In this document: positions 28,649 through 38,800 of the stretch, piece by piece
Layout of the letters: each line of letters begins with the position of its first letter
Position numbering within the stretch: position 1 is the stretch's first letter
Source: Acidobacteriota bacterium
GTDB lineage: Bacteria; Acidobacteriota; Terriglobia; Terriglobales; SCQP01
Direction of reading: 5' to 3'
Assembly: GCA_004299485.1 (NCBI GenBank)
Contig: SCQP01000001.1
Location: 496,001 to 560,000 of the forward strand
DNA: 64,000 nt
The notes under the pieces: generated by a model
Seen by the model: the letters and a program-made list of their open reading frames with translations, nothing else
The model's database searches: none
What the model was told of the DNA's origin: nothing
Made by a program: the position numbers and the translations under genes

Positions 28649-29203
28649 CTACAGCCCGAGAGAGGGGGCGATGGAGCGGAGGGCGGCCAGGCAGTTGGCG
28701 ATGTGAGCCTCCAATGGCAGGCCCAGTTCTGCGGCGCCGCGGGTGATGTCGTCGCGGCTGACGGAGCGGGCGAAGGCTTTGTCCTTCAGTTTGCGGCGGA
28801 CGCTGGCGGGTTCGACTTCGGCAATCGACTTGGAGGGCTTGACCAGGGCGCAAGCCGTGAGGAAGCCCGAGAGTTCATCGCAGGCGAACAGAGTCTTGTC
28901 CAGCGGTGATTCTCGCTTGGCGCCCGTTTGCTCGCAATGTGCCAGGATGGCGTGGCGGAGGGCTTCGGGATAGCCCAGCCCGGTCAGAATCTTGTTGCCC
29001 TGCAGGGGATGGTCGGGCAGATTGGGCCAGCGCTCGTAGTCAAAATCGTGGAGCAGGCCGGTGAGACCCCAGAGGTCGCGCTCGGCTTCGGGGGCGTACG
29101 CACGGCAGCAGGCTTCGACCGCCAGCGCATGTTTGCGCAGGCTTTCCGACTGAGTGTATTCGTGCAGCAGCCCGAGGGCTGCGGTGCGGTCGAGGCCGGC
29201 CAT
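28649..29203 (-). CDS. HD-domain phosphohydrolase-like protein
   Basis: A 184-residue protein of the HD superfamily. The metal ligands are visible: His in KHALAVEACC, HD in LLHDFDYERWP and Asp in CDELSGFL (about residue 110). The HDIG-like proteins of this size hydrolyse phosphate esters; the substrate is unknown. Its ATG shares one base with the nuoB stop (TGATG), so it is translated after nuoB although the functions seem unrelated. Confidence 0.85.
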   Translation of the reverse strand: MAGLDRTAALGLLHEYTQSESLRKHALAVEACCRAYAPEAERDLWGLTGLLHDFDYERWPNLPDHPLQGNKILTGLGYPEALRHAILAHCEQTGAKRESPLDKTLFACDELSGFLTACALVKPSKSIAEVEPASVRRKLKDKAFARSVSRDDITRGAAELGLPLEAHIANCLAALRSIAPSLGL

Positions 29204-29757
29204 CACGCGAGATTGATGGCTTCCTTGAAGCTGCCGCGCTCGTTTTCGATTTTGCGCTGCAGCATCATGATGGCGTAGATAAGCTGCTCGGGACGGGGCG
29301 GGCAGCCGGGCACGTAGACATCCACCGGAATGACCTGGTTGACGCCCTGAATTAGCGCGTAGTTGTTGAACACGCCGCCGGAGGTGGCGCAGGCGCCCAT
29401 GCTGATGACGTACTTGGGCTCGGGCATCTGCTCATAGAGGTGCTTGATGACCGGGGCCATTTTGCGCGAAACGCGGCCGGCGATGATCATCAGGTCAGAC
29501 TGACGCGGCGAGGGGCGGAAGACTTCGGCGCCAAAGCGGGCGATGTCGAAGCGCGAGGCCGACATGGACATCATTTCAATCGCGCAGCAGGCGAGGCCGA
29601 AGGTCATCGGCCAGATGGAGTTCTTCCGCACCCAGTTGACGGCCTTGTCGAGCGAGGTCAGAACCACACCGTCGGGCTGCTGGTTGCCATAGAAGACCGC
29701 ACGCGGGCTGTCGTGCGGATCGAGGTTGGTGTAGCGTTCCTGCGCCAAGCTGGGCAT
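29203..29757 (-). CDS. nuoB: NADH-quinone oxidoreductase subunit B
   Basis: Subunit of respiratory complex I that holds the [4Fe-4S] cluster N2. Ligand motifs: [16 protein letters not shown] and VPGCPPRPE. The ATG at 29757 gives 184 residues; the frame is open another 65 codons upstream, but that part has no family similarity. No other nuo gene is near: downstream is the HD protein and upstream a divergent ABC exporter. Either the complex I genes are scattered or this is a second, isolated copy. Confidence 0.93.
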   Translation of the reverse strand: MPSLAQERYTNLDPHDSPRAVFYGNQQPDGVVLTSLDKAVNWVRKNSIWPMTFGLACCAIEMMSMSASRFDIARFGAEVFRPSPRQSDLMIIAGRVSRKMAPVIKHLYEQMPEPKYVISMGACATSGGVFNNYALIQGVNQVIPVDVYVPGCPPRPEQLIYAIMMLQRKIENERGSFKEAINLA

Positions 29758-29917
29758 GGTTCTATGTTGGTGCAACTGGCGAAGGTTTGCAAGCTGGTCA
29801 ACCGGTCGGCTTCTCAGCGGCAGCCGCATACGGTGCGAGCCGTTACGAGCCTGCGTGCGTTCCGGCCCGGCTGAGCCGCTGAATCGCTGACGACAGAACT
29901 GCGATACTCTGGAAAAG

Positions 29918-30850
29918 ATGTCGGCGATAGTCGAAGTTGAAGACCTGCGCATTAGCTACGGAAAGCTGGAGGCGGTGCGCGGGGTAACATTTTCCATTCC
30001 CGAGCGGACCATCTTTGGGCTGCTGGGGCCGAATGGAGCGGGAAAGACCAGCATTATCGAAATGATCGAGGGGCTGCGCACGCCCGGCGGCGGCCATGTG
30101 CGGGTGTGCGGGCTCCGGCCAATTGAAGATGCGCTGAAGGTGCGCCAGATTCTGGGAGCACAACTGCAGTCCACGTCGCTGCCGGACAAGATCCGGGTGC
30201 GCGAGGTGTTTGAGCTGTTTGCCAGTTTCTATGCGCACCCGGCGGATGTCGATAAGCTGCTGGACTGGGTCACGCTGCGGCACAAAGGCCGTTCCTTTTA
30301 CGACTCGCTGTCGGGTGGCGAGAAACAGCGTGTGGCGCTGGGGCTGGCACTGGTGGGCGATCCGCAGGTGCTGTTTTTGGATGAGCCGACGACCGGCCTG
30401 GACGCCAAGCTGCGGCGCGAGCTGCATGAGCTGATCCTGCGGATCCGGGCGGAAGGCAAATCGGTGCTGCTGAGCACGCATTACATTGAAGAAGCCGAGC
30501 GGCTGTGCGATCAGGTGGGAATCCTGAGCCAGGGCGAGCTGCATGCCATCGGCGCGCCCAAGCAGCTCATTCTGGAGCACGGCGCCGGCGACCGGCTGGA
30601 AGTGGCGCTGCGCGACCCGATGGAAATTGCCGAGATGGCGCAGTGCGCGGGCGCGGATGCGGCGCACGCGGTCGAGGGCGACGGCATGGGGAACGAGTAC
30701 GTACTGCACGGCCGCAGCGGAGGCAAGATGCTGGCGGCGATCGCTATCCACGCCGACAAGATTGGCAACGAGCTGCTGGAGGCGCGGATCGCGCATACCA
30801 CGCTGGAAGATGTGTACCTGAAATTGACCGGACGGAGCATTGGGGAATGA
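29918..30850 (+). CDS. ABC transporter ATP-binding protein
   Basis: ATPase subunit of an ABC-2 type exporter. Walker [10 protein letters not shown] (about residues 37-45), Q-loop in LGAQLQ, signature LSGGEKQRV, Walker [13 protein letters not shown] and switch H in [10 protein letters not shown] are all present. The 310 residues include a C-terminal extension typical of drug or polysaccharide exporters of the DrrA kind. It overlaps the permease gene by four bases. Confidence 0.93.
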   Translation: MSAIVEVEDLRISYGKLEAVRGVTFSIPERTIFGLLGPNGAGKTSIIEMIEGLRTPGGGHVRVCGLRPIEDALKVRQILGAQLQSTSLPDKIRVREVFELFASFYAHPADVDKLLDWVTLRHKGRSFYDSLSGGEKQRVALGLALVGDPQVLFLDEPTTGLDAKLRRELHELILRIRAEGKSVLLSTHYIEEAERLCDQVGILSQGELHAIGAPKQLILEHGAGDRLEVALRDPMEIAEMAQCAGADAAHAVEGDGMGNEYVLHGRSGGKMLAAIAIHADKIGNELLEARIAHTTLEDVYLKLTGRSIGE

Positions 30851-31833
30851 GTACAGCCGGACCGATACAGCCGGAAATGGAGATCGCGCGGCCCGAGGCC
30901 GGCGCCGGGCGGGAGGCCGCGCGCCGGGGGCCAGGCGCGAGTGCGCGCAGCATGTTGCAGATGGCCTGGCTGAACGTGCTGCTGGCCTATCGCATCCGGA
31001 TCGCATTCTTTTTTGTCTTTATCTGGCCGATGATGTGGTTCTTCATCTATTTCCTCATCTTCGGCGGGATGAGGCCGCTGGCGGTGGCGGCGCTATTCGG
31101 ACCGCTGATCAGCCTGGAAATCATCAGCAACGCACTGTTCGGATTTTCGATGCAGATGGTGACCATGCGCGAGCGCGACATGCTGCGGCGGTATCATCTG
31201 GCGCCCATCAGCGCCACCATCATGGTCGGCAGCCGGATGCTGAGCAGCTATTTGCTGTTCATGCCCGTGGTGGTGCTGCAGTATGTGCTGGCAGTGTGGT
31301 GGTTCCATATGCCGGTGGCCGGCAATCTGCTGGTGCTGTTTATTGTTTTCTCGCTGGCGTTTCTGGCGATCAGCGCCATTGGGTTGATCATCGCCTGCGT
31401 GGTGGACACGGTGCAGGAAGCGACGGTGTGGAACAATCTGCTGTTTTTTGCGCTGCTGTTCCTGACGGGCACGACGCTGCCGCTGATGCAATTGGGCCAC
31501 TCGATTCAGCGGATCGCGCTCTTCCTGCCACCGACGCTGATGATCTTGTCGAGCGCGTTTGTGATGCTGGGCGGGACGGGGTTTGGCGCCAATTGGCCGG
31601 AACTGTTCGGGTTGCTGATCATTATGCTGGCGTGCTGGGCGCTGGGCGTCGCGCTGTTTCGCTGGGAGAAAGAGAAAAAGACCAACCGGCGGGATCGCCT
31701 GCGGGCGGCGCTGGCGCTGATTCCGATTCTGGCGGTGGGCTTGTGGCTGAATACCTCACCGGGATTTCAGCGCGTCTATCAGACTTATATGCAGCAGTCG
31801 GCGGCGGCGTTCAACGCGGCGGTGAAGAAGTAG
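30847..31833 (+). CDS. ABC-2 type transporter permease
   Basis: A 328-residue inner-membrane partner of the ATPase at 29918. The first 38 residues are hydrophilic. About six membrane segments follow, starting at IAFFFVFIWPMMWFFIYFLIF; the ABC-2 family core is the region of VTMRERDMLRRYHLAPIS to LFLTGTTLPLMQL. A seventh hydrophobic stretch (AALALIPILAVGLW) near the C-terminus places an extra 30 residues beyond the usual end. Substrate unknown. Confidence 0.9.
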   Translation: MSTAGPIQPEMEIARPEAGAGREAARRGPGASARSMLQMAWLNVLLAYRIRIAFFFVFIWPMMWFFIYFLIFGGMRPLAVAALFGPLISLEIISNALFGFSMQMVTMRERDMLRRYHLAPISATIMVGSRMLSSYLLFMPVVVLQYVLAVWWFHMPVAGNLLVLFIVFSLAFLAISAIGLIIACVVDTVQEATVWNNLLFFALLFLTGTTLPLMQLGHSIQRIALFLPPTLMILSSAFVMLGGTGFGANWPELFGLLIIMLACWALGVALFRWEKEKKTNRRDRLRAALALIPILAVGLWLNTSPGFQRVYQTYMQQSAAAFNAAVKK

Positions 31834-31865
31834 TTCACAGCTTACAGTTCACAGTTCACAGTTGA
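31833..31865. repeat. ACAGTTC-type short repeat after the permease stop
   Basis: Four imperfect units of TTCACAG[TC]T directly after the stop codon. A longer relative lies at 52583-52617, just before the UPF0182 start codon. Confidence 0.75.
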
Positions 31866-32009
31866 AGGCTCAGGGGGCCGAGACAAGAGGGGCCGCTTTT
31901 TGGGTATTCGTGTGCTCACCTGAGGGAAGCAGGCTTCTCCGGCCGATCGGGAAATTGAGCGAAAGGCGCGGGGGCGGGAGTGGCATGCGGTTTGCGGAGG
32001 CAAACAGGC

Positions 32010-32633
32010 ATGGGAGCGACGTTTAGTTACGGCGACGCGGTGGGGGCAGGAGCCAGGTGGGAGTGGGAGCTGTGGGCACGGGTGAGCAGTGTGGTGCTGG
32101 CAGGGGTGGGGCTGGTGGTGCTGAGCCCAGTGCTGGCCTTGATTGCGGTGGCAATCCGGTGGGAGTCCGACGGCGGCGTAATCTACAGGCAGGCGAGGGT
32201 GGGGCGAGATGGACGGCTGTTTGTAATGCTCAAGTTCCGGTCGATGCGGGCAGGTGCGGAGCAGGAGACCGGGCCGGTGTGGGCGGCGGAGGATGATGAG
32301 CGCGTGACGCGGGTGGGGTGGTGGCTGCGACGGCTGCATCTGGATGAGCTGCCGCAACTGTGGAACGTGCTCCTGGGGGACATGAACCTGATCGGACCGA
32401 GGCCGGAGCGGCCGGAATTTGTGGAGGAGTTTCGGCGAAGGATTCCGGGCTACGCGCTGCGTCACCAGGTGCGGCCGGGGATGACGGGCTGGGCACAGGT
32501 CAAGATCGGCTACGGGGTTGGGGTCGCCGGAGCGCAAGCGAAGCTGAAGTACGACCTGGAGTATCTACGACGGCGGTCGCTGAGGTTGGACTTGCGTATT
32601 CTGGCGGAAACCATGCGAGTCGTGGCACGCTAG
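32010..32633 (+). CDS. Bacterial sugar transferase (initiating glycosyltransferase type)
   Basis: A 207-residue membrane-anchored phosphoglycosyltransferase of the WcaJ/PglC kind: one N-terminal hydrophobic helix (about 20-45), VMLKFRSMRAGAE, DELPQLWNVLLGDMNLIGPRPE and PGMTGWAQV. It would move a sugar phosphate from a UDP-sugar to the undecaprenyl carrier and so start a surface polysaccharide. The ATG at 32010 has GGAGG ten bases upstream; a GTG at 31980 is less likely. The adjoining epimerase could supply its sugar. Confidence 0.9.
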   Translation: MGATFSYGDAVGAGARWEWELWARVSSVVLAGVGLVVLSPVLALIAVAIRWESDGGVIYRQARVGRDGRLFVMLKFRSMRAGAEQETGPVWAAEDDERVTRVGWWLRRLHLDELPQLWNVLLGDMNLIGPRPERPEFVEEFRRRIPGYALRHQVRPGMTGWAQVKIGYGVGVAGAQAKLKYDLEYLRRRSLRLDLRILAETMRVVAR

Positions 32634-32642
32634 AGTCACGGT

Positions 32643-33608
32643 ATGCGCGCAACTTATCTGGTGACGGGGGTGGCCGGGTTCATTGGGTCGGCGTTGGCGG
32701 CGGCACTGCTCGAGCGCGGCGAGCGGGTGCGCGGCATCGATAATTTCGCCACCGGGAAACGCGAGAATCTGGAGCGGTGCCGCGGCATCGAGTTCATCGA
32801 AGGCGATGTGGCGGATCCGGCGGAGGCACGGCGGGCGTGCGCGAGCGTGGGGGTGGTCTTTCACGAAGCAGCGATTCCGAGCGTGCCGCGCTCGGTAGCC
32901 GAGCCGCTGGAGAACAACCGGGCCAACCTCGACGCTACGGTGAACCTGCTGGTGGAGGCGCGCGCGGCGGGCGTGGAGCGGTTCATTTATGCAGCTTCGT
33001 CGGCGGCGTATGGGAATGATCCGGCGCTGCCTAAGCACGAAGACATGACGCCGGCGCCGTTGTCGCCGTATGCGGCGGCGAAAGTGGCGGGGGAGCATTA
33101 TCTGGCGGCGTTTCACGCCTCCTATGGGCTGACGACGGTGAGCCTGAGGTACTTCAATGTCTTTGGACCCTATCAGGATGCGAACAGCCCGTATTCGGGG
33201 GTGTTGGCGCGCTTCATCCACGCCATGCTCGCAGGAAGCACGCCGCAAGTCTTCGGCGATGGGGAGCAGAGCCGGGATTTCGTCTACATCGATAACGTGG
33301 TCGCCGCCAATTTACTCGCCGCTGATGCAGCGGCGGAGCGCGTCGGCGGGCAGACGATAAACGTCGGCATGGGCGAACGGATCTCGCTCAACCAGATACT
33401 GGAGCTGCTGCGGCCGATGACCGGCTGCGCGGGTGAGGTGCGGTACGGAGCAGAACGGGCCGGCGACGTGAGGCACTCGGTGGCGGACATCAGCCGCTCG
33501 CAGGAACTGCTGGGGTTCCGGCCGCAGGTCAGCTTTGCCGAAGGACTAAAGCGTACGGTCGCCTGGTATCGTCAGGCAACCGTCGTGGCGGCGCGGAATT
33601 CTTCGTAG
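32643..33608 (+). CDS. NAD-dependent UDP-sugar epimerase (WbpP-like)
   Basis: Extended short-chain dehydrogenase of 321 residues. NAD-binding GVAGFIGS at residues 9-16, Ser-Tyr-Lys catalytic group (AASSAAYG and PYAAAKVAGEHY), and C-terminal PQVFGDGEQSRDFVYIDN. The form RYFNVFGPYQD resembles UDP-N-acetylglucosamine 4-epimerases of the WbpP type, although a UDP-glucuronate epimerase is also possible. It follows the sugar transferase by nine bases. Its last 37 bases overlap the ABC-F gene on the other strand. Confidence 0.88.
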   Translation: MRATYLVTGVAGFIGSALAAALLERGERVRGIDNFATGKRENLERCRGIEFIEGDVADPAEARRACASVGVVFHEAAIPSVPRSVAEPLENNRANLDATVNLLVEARAAGVERFIYAASSAAYGNDPALPKHEDMTPAPLSPYAAAKVAGEHYLAAFHASYGLTTVSLRYFNVFGPYQDANSPYSGVLARFIHAMLAGSTPQVFGDGEQSRDFVYIDNVVAANLLAADAAAERVGGQTINVGMGERISLNQILELLRPMTGCAGEVRYGAERAGDVRHSVADISRSQELLGFRPQVSFAEGLKRTVAWYRQATVVAARNSS

Positions 33609-35155
33609 CTGCCTTTGAATTCTTCGATTTGACCGCTGCCGGCGTGCCAGATGCGGCTGGCGACTTCATCGACCAGGTCGTGGTCGTGGCTGACGAGAAT
33701 CACCGAGCCGGAATAACGCTGCAGGGCGAGGTTGAGGGCGTTGATGGACTCCAGATCGAGATGGTTGGTGGGCTCATCGAGGATCAGCAGATTGGGCTGC
33801 TGGAGCATGAGCTTGCAAAACAGCAGACGGGCGGTTTCTCCGCCCGATAAAACGGCCACGGATTTGTCGCCGTCTTCCCGCTTGAACAACATTTGACCCA
33901 GCAGGCCGCGGATTTGCTCCTGCGGCGCGTCCGGATCCCATTGCGTCAGCCAGTGGAAGGCGGATTCGGTGCCCGTAACTTCGGCGCCGGCATCCTGAGG
34001 AAAGTAGCCGATCTGGACTTCATGGCCCCAGCGGACCGTGCCGGAATCACGGAAGCCGTTGTCTTCGAGCAGGCAACGCAGCAGCGTGGTCTTGCCGGCG
34101 CCGTTGCGGCCGAGGATGGCGATTTTTTCACCGCGCATCACTTGCGCGCCGAAGCCGCTAAAAATTGGGCGGCCGCCGTAGCTCTTGGCGAGGCCTTCGC
34201 ATTCGAGAACGGTCTTGCCGGAGGGGCGGCGCTGTTCAAAGCGGATGTAGGGGCGGGCGATGTTGGAGCGGGCCAGGTCGGTGACCTGCAGACGCTCGAC
34301 TTCCTTGCGGCGGGATTGCACCTGCGAGGAGCGTGTGCCCGCCGAAAAGCGGGCGATAAAGTCGTTGAGTTGGGCGATTTTCTTTTCGCGCTGGACGTTT
34401 TCGGACTCCAGGCGCGAGCGAATCTGGGTTTTGGCCAGCACCATATCGTCGTAGCCGCCGGTGTAGGTGATGATGGTCTGGTAGTCGATGTCGGCGATGT
34501 GGGTGCAGACGCGGTTGAGGAAATGGCGGTCGTGGGAGATCACCACCAGCGCGCCATCGTAGCGCAGCAGAAAATTCTGCAGCCACTCGATGGAGTCAAG
34601 ATCGAGGTGGTTAGTGGGCTCGTCGAGGAGCAGCGCCTGGGGATGGCCGAACAGCGCCTGGGCGAGCAGGACGCGGACTTTTTCGCCGCCCTGGAGCTCG
34701 CGCATGGGGCGCTCGTGCAGGGGCGCGGCGACATCCAGGCCTTCGAGCAGCACGGCAGCGTCACTTTCGGCGGCATAGCCGTCTTCTTCGCCGACGATGC
34801 CCTCGAGCTCGCCGAGGCGCATGCCGTCGGCATCGCTCATCTCCGGTTTGGCGTAGATTTGCTCACGCTCCTCCAGGGCTGCCCAGAGGCGGCGGTTGCC
34901 CATGATGACGGTATCGAGGGCACGGTAGGCATCGAAGGCAAACTGATCCTGGCGCAGCACGCCGAGACGTTCGGGGCGGGTCACGCTGCCTTGCTGGGGC
35001 TCGTTTTCCCCAGACAAAAGGCGCATGAAGGTGGTCTTACCGGCGCCATTGGGGCCCGTCAAGCCATAGCGCCGCCCGGCGGTAAAGCTGGTGGAGACGT
35101 CTTCGAACAATATCTTCGCGCCGAAGCGCACGGTTACCTGAGAGACAGAAAGCAT
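33572..35155 (-). CDS. ABC-F family ATPase (YbiT-like)
   Basis: A 527-residue soluble protein with two ABC ATPase domains joined by a helical linker with charged residues (about 235-295), no membrane part. First domain: [33 protein letters not shown]. Second: GRNGAGKTTL, LSGGETARLLF, LILDEPTNHLDLES. ABC-F proteins act on the ribosome's E site to tune translation or resist antibiotics. The short linker and sequence are closest to the YbiT branch, in my reading. Confidence 0.92.
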   Translation of the reverse strand: MLSVSQVTVRFGAKILFEDVSTSFTAGRRYGLTGPNGAGKTTFMRLLSGENEPQQGSVTRPERLGVLRQDQFAFDAYRALDTVIMGNRRLWAALEEREQIYAKPEMSDADGMRLGELEGIVGEEDGYAAESDAAVLLEGLDVAAPLHERPMRELQGGEKVRVLLAQALFGHPQALLLDEPTNHLDLDSIEWLQNFLLRYDGALVVISHDRHFLNRVCTHIADIDYQTIITYTGGYDDMVLAKTQIRSRLESENVQREKKIAQLNDFIARFSAGTRSSQVQSRRKEVERLQVTDLARSNIARPYIRFEQRRPSGKTVLECEGLAKSYGGRPIFSGFGAQVMRGEKIAILGRNGAGKTTLLRCLLEDNGFRDSGTVRWGHEVQIGYFPQDAGAEVTGTESAFHWLTQWDPDAPQEQIRGLLGQMLFKREDGDKSVAVLSGGETARLLFCKLMLQQPNLLILDEPTNHLDLESINALNLALQRYSGSVILVSHDHDLVDEVASRIWHAGSGQIEEFKGSYEEFRAATTVA

Positions 35156-35256
35156 GGTTCTCTTTTCACGATAGCATCCCGCGTGGCGGCGGCGGGCGGA
35201 TCGGGAGTTGCTGGTAAACTAGGAGCACTGGGGGAAAGTCTTCGTGTGGAGGACGC

Positions 35257-35781
35257 ATGACCCAAGGCAAGGCGCAGGCCCCGCAGAGGGTCCGCTATCT
35301 GTTTGGTGAATTCCGCTTGTGTCCCGAGGAGCGGCGGCTGTGGCGGGGCGATCAGGGGGTCGCCATCAGCCCGCGGGCGCTGGACCTGCTCATTGCGCTG
35401 GTACGCGCAGCCGGACAGGTACTCGAGCGTGAAGCGCTGCTCGCCTCGGTATGGGCGGGACTCAACGTTTCTGATTCCAATCTCACGGTCGGCATTTGCA
35501 CGCTGCGGCACGCTCTGGGCGATGCCGAGCACTATATTGCCACCATCCCCGGACGCGGGTATCAGTTCACGGTGCCCGTGCGCGTCGAGGCAACAGCGCT
35601 GGCCGCGGTGGGCCCGGAAGGGACCTTGCGCGTGACGGTGGAGCTGCTTCGCCCGGATGAGAGCGTGGCCTGGGCCGGATCGCGGCAATGGCCGGCCGCG
35701 AGCGGAGTTCCCGTAGAGGGCCACATCGCGACCTCTCTCACCTCCTGGCTGGCATCGGCGTTGAGCACCTCACGGGAATAA
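35257..35781 (+). CDS. CadC-type winged-helix protein
   Basis: A 174-residue protein: an N-terminal winged helix (about 12-105: VRYLFGEFRLCPEERRLWRG, ISPRALDLLIALVRAAGQVLEREALL, then IATIPGRGYQFTVPV) is followed by a 70-residue tail without a membrane helix or TPR repeats. In Acidobacteriota this DNA-binding domain usually precedes a long TPR or WD40 region; here that part is lacking, so it may be a short regulator or a truncated one. Upstream is the divergent ABC-F gene. Confidence 0.75.
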   Translation: MTQGKAQAPQRVRYLFGEFRLCPEERRLWRGDQGVAISPRALDLLIALVRAAGQVLEREALLASVWAGLNVSDSNLTVGICTLRHALGDAEHYIATIPGRGYQFTVPVRVEATALAAVGPEGTLRVTVELLRPDESVAWAGSRQWPAASGVPVEGHIATSLTSWLASALSTSRE

Positions 35782-35787
35782 TGTCAT

Positions 35788-35818
35788 AAAAAAGGCGGCG
35801 GCGCCGAGCGCCGCCGCC
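35788..35818 (-). terminator. Rho-independent terminator of the TonB-receptor gene
   Basis: Read leftward, an 11-bp GC stem (GGCGGCGGCGC and its complement) with a three-base loop is followed by six T residues, 24 bases after the receptor stop codon. Confidence 0.92.
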
Positions 35819-35841
35819 GGAGGGTTGCATGAGGGCCGTCC

Positions 35842-38800
35842 TCAGAAAGTAACTTTGAAGACGAGCTGAACGGTACGGCCGCCGTGAACGCTGGTGGAAT
35901 CTACGGCCTGATAGGCGTGGGTGATCTGGCCGAAGTTCTGGCTGCCGCGGCCGGTAAGGGCGCGGCCGGCGGTGCCAAAGGTGGAGGCGGAGCCGGTCCA
36001 GAAGAAGTTGGCGTTGTTGAAGGCATCCAGGAACTGGACCTGGAGTTGGGTGCCAATGCGCTCGGTAACCTGAGTGTTCTTGACTAAGGACAGATCGGGC
36101 AAAAAGAAAGGCGCGTCATAAAGAAACACGCGCGAGCACATGCCGCCCGCGGTCCCGCAGGGGCCAAGGGCGCTGGTGTTGACGGCGCCAGTGGACGTGC
36201 TTAGGAACTTCTGCGGGAAGTACCAGACGGCGCCGGGAGCGGGCGAGGTGGTCTTATAGACGCCCAACTGGCTCTGCAGGTCCTGGACCGACATGCCGTG
36301 CAGAACCGCGCCGGCATCCTCGTTGTTGAACGTCTGGTAGCCGCCGGTGAGCAGGCCGGGACGGCCGCTTTGCAGGAGGATATTGGAATCGAAGTCCCAG
36401 CCGCCAATCAGGTCATTGACCCAGCCGGAAGCACCCGAGCCCCAGCGTTCGCCGCGGCCGAAGGGCAGCTCCCAGAGGGAATAGAACTTGAAGGCGTTGC
36501 GGATATCGAAGGGCGCCGGACCTTTCATCAGGCTGGGGTCGCGCAAGGTTATTTCATCGACGTAGTTGGTGCCGTTGCGCTGCCAGTCATTGGTAAGGCT
36601 GTGGCTGAGGGTGTAGCTGGCGTTCAGTGTGAGGCCGTGGATGGGACGGCGGCGCAGAATAATCATCAGGCCGTTATAGGTGGACTGGAGACCATTGCGC
36701 AGGTAGTAGGCGCCGCCCAAAGCATCCGGGTTCACCGTGAAAAGGTTGCTGGGGTAGCCGTTGCTCGAAAATTGTTGCCAGTAGGTGTAGTCGGTGGCCA
36801 GCGAAGTAGCAAACGCGCCAGCCTGTCCGGTTTGCAGGTCGTTGATGAACCGGCCGTTGGAAAAGCCGGCGGCTCGCTGCGAGGCGGCGCCGGTATTGGC
36901 GCCCGGCGAATTGAAGGCCGCGCTCATGATCGGCACCGCCGTCTGGCCGGGCAGGCCGAGGTTGGCGAAGCTGGGGCTCTGGCTGCAGGTGGTGTTCGCC
37001 ATGCAAGCCTTGAGGTTGGCCGAGGCGTTGTTGAACTCATTGAGAAAGTTCAATGAACCGGGCTGGAAGATGTTGACCTCGTTCATATTCAACTGCTGAT
37101 AGAGGCCGACACCATGATTGCCAATGTAGCGGACCTCGAGGGCGGTGTGCGGCCCGAGAGAGCGCTGAATGCCGGCGGTCCAGCTCTCCACGTAGGGCAT
37201 ATGGAGGTTGGGGTCAAAGACGTTGACGTTGTTGGCCGCGGAGTTGGGCTGCAGGGCGAAGTGGTTGGTGAACGACGACGGCGTCTGCACCAGCGGCAGG
37301 TTGCCGAGCGTACTACCGATAGCAATGCTGCCCGCCTTGTACTGGCCGGCGCCGGTCACCGCAGATGAGGCAAAGGCAAACTGCTGGCCGGTATAGCCAG
37401 GATTGCTGCCGCCGACGTACTGGAAGTTCTCCAGACCCTCGCGGGAGTAAGCGAGGGAGTATCCGGCGCGCAGCACGGTGTCACCGCTGTTGCCGAACAG
37501 CCCACCCTGAGGTTCCCAGGCGACACCGATGCTGGGCGCAAAACCCTTGTACCAGTTTTTGTACCACTTGTGATTGAGATCATTAGTAAAACTGGGGGTG
37601 GCGCCGGTCAGGGTGCCGGGCTGGAAGAGGTTGCCCGCCCCGGAAATGCCGTAGACCGCGCCGGGACCGCCATCGACGGCGAAGTACTCGTTGTAATCGT
37701 CAACCGGAACTCCCTCGAACTGCCAGCGCAAACCGTAGTTCAGCGTCAGGTTGGGGCGGATGCGCCAGCTATCGGTGCCATAGAAACCCAAGTCCGTCTG
37801 GTGTATCTTCTGGACTTCGGGAATGCCGGTGACGAACTGCCGCTTGGCCGGGTCGAGTGCAACACTGCCACTGTAGCTGGTGACGTTGCCGCTGAGCAGG
37901 CCGTAAATGTCCTGCGCGGCGCCGAGGTCGGAGGAGTTGATGCCCGGCAGGTTGCTGGTGTTGAAAAATGAGGTCATGGGCTCGGAGCCGCTCCAGCCCA
38001 GATTCACCCCGGCCACCACATTGCCCGAATCCTGTTCGGCGTAGCGGGCGCGGGTGACCGTCATGCCGTAGGTCATGTTGTGATTGCCATGCACCCAGGC
38101 CAGCGTATCGATTAATTGATAGACGTTGTCCCAATTGCTGCTGGGACCATAACCCAGGTAGGGATCGGTGACCTCGCTGGGAGTAATTGGCTGCATGCGG
38201 ACACTGCCCAAATTGGTTTGGATGACCGGGTACAGCGAAGTGGTCTGTTTATAACCGAAGATGGACGGGCTGTTCTGAAAGCCGACGCGGAGCTCGTTGT
38301 TTATGGTGGGAGCCAACTGCCAACGCCAGGCGCCCGCCCAGATGGCGCGATCGGCGCCATAGCCGTACTGATTGGCGGCAAACGGTGCGACCGGATAACT
38401 GGAGCCGCCGCCGTTCAGGTCATCGGGATAGATGATGAGGCGGCTGAGGTGCCAGTCGAACTCGAGCGAATTGCTGCTGTTGATGTTGTAGTCGATACGC
38501 AGATCGGGATTTTCCTGCAGGTTACTACCGGTCAGCGGGAACGCCAGCGACTCCTGATAGGTACTGGGCGGGGTGGTCAACGTCTCGCCCGGCGCCAGCG
38601 TAGCGGCGGCGCTCAACATCTTGGAGACGAAGGGATCTTCCGTGATCGGGGCGTTGCCGCCATTGGCGTTGTTGTAGGCGTTGGCCATGGCGTACAGGTT
38701 GGCCTGGCAAGCGGTGCCTTGACAGGTCACCCACGAGGGTGTGGAGGAAGGCGCCGTAGCGGCAGTGTAGTCAAACAGACCCTTCTGCGCATCGGCGTTC

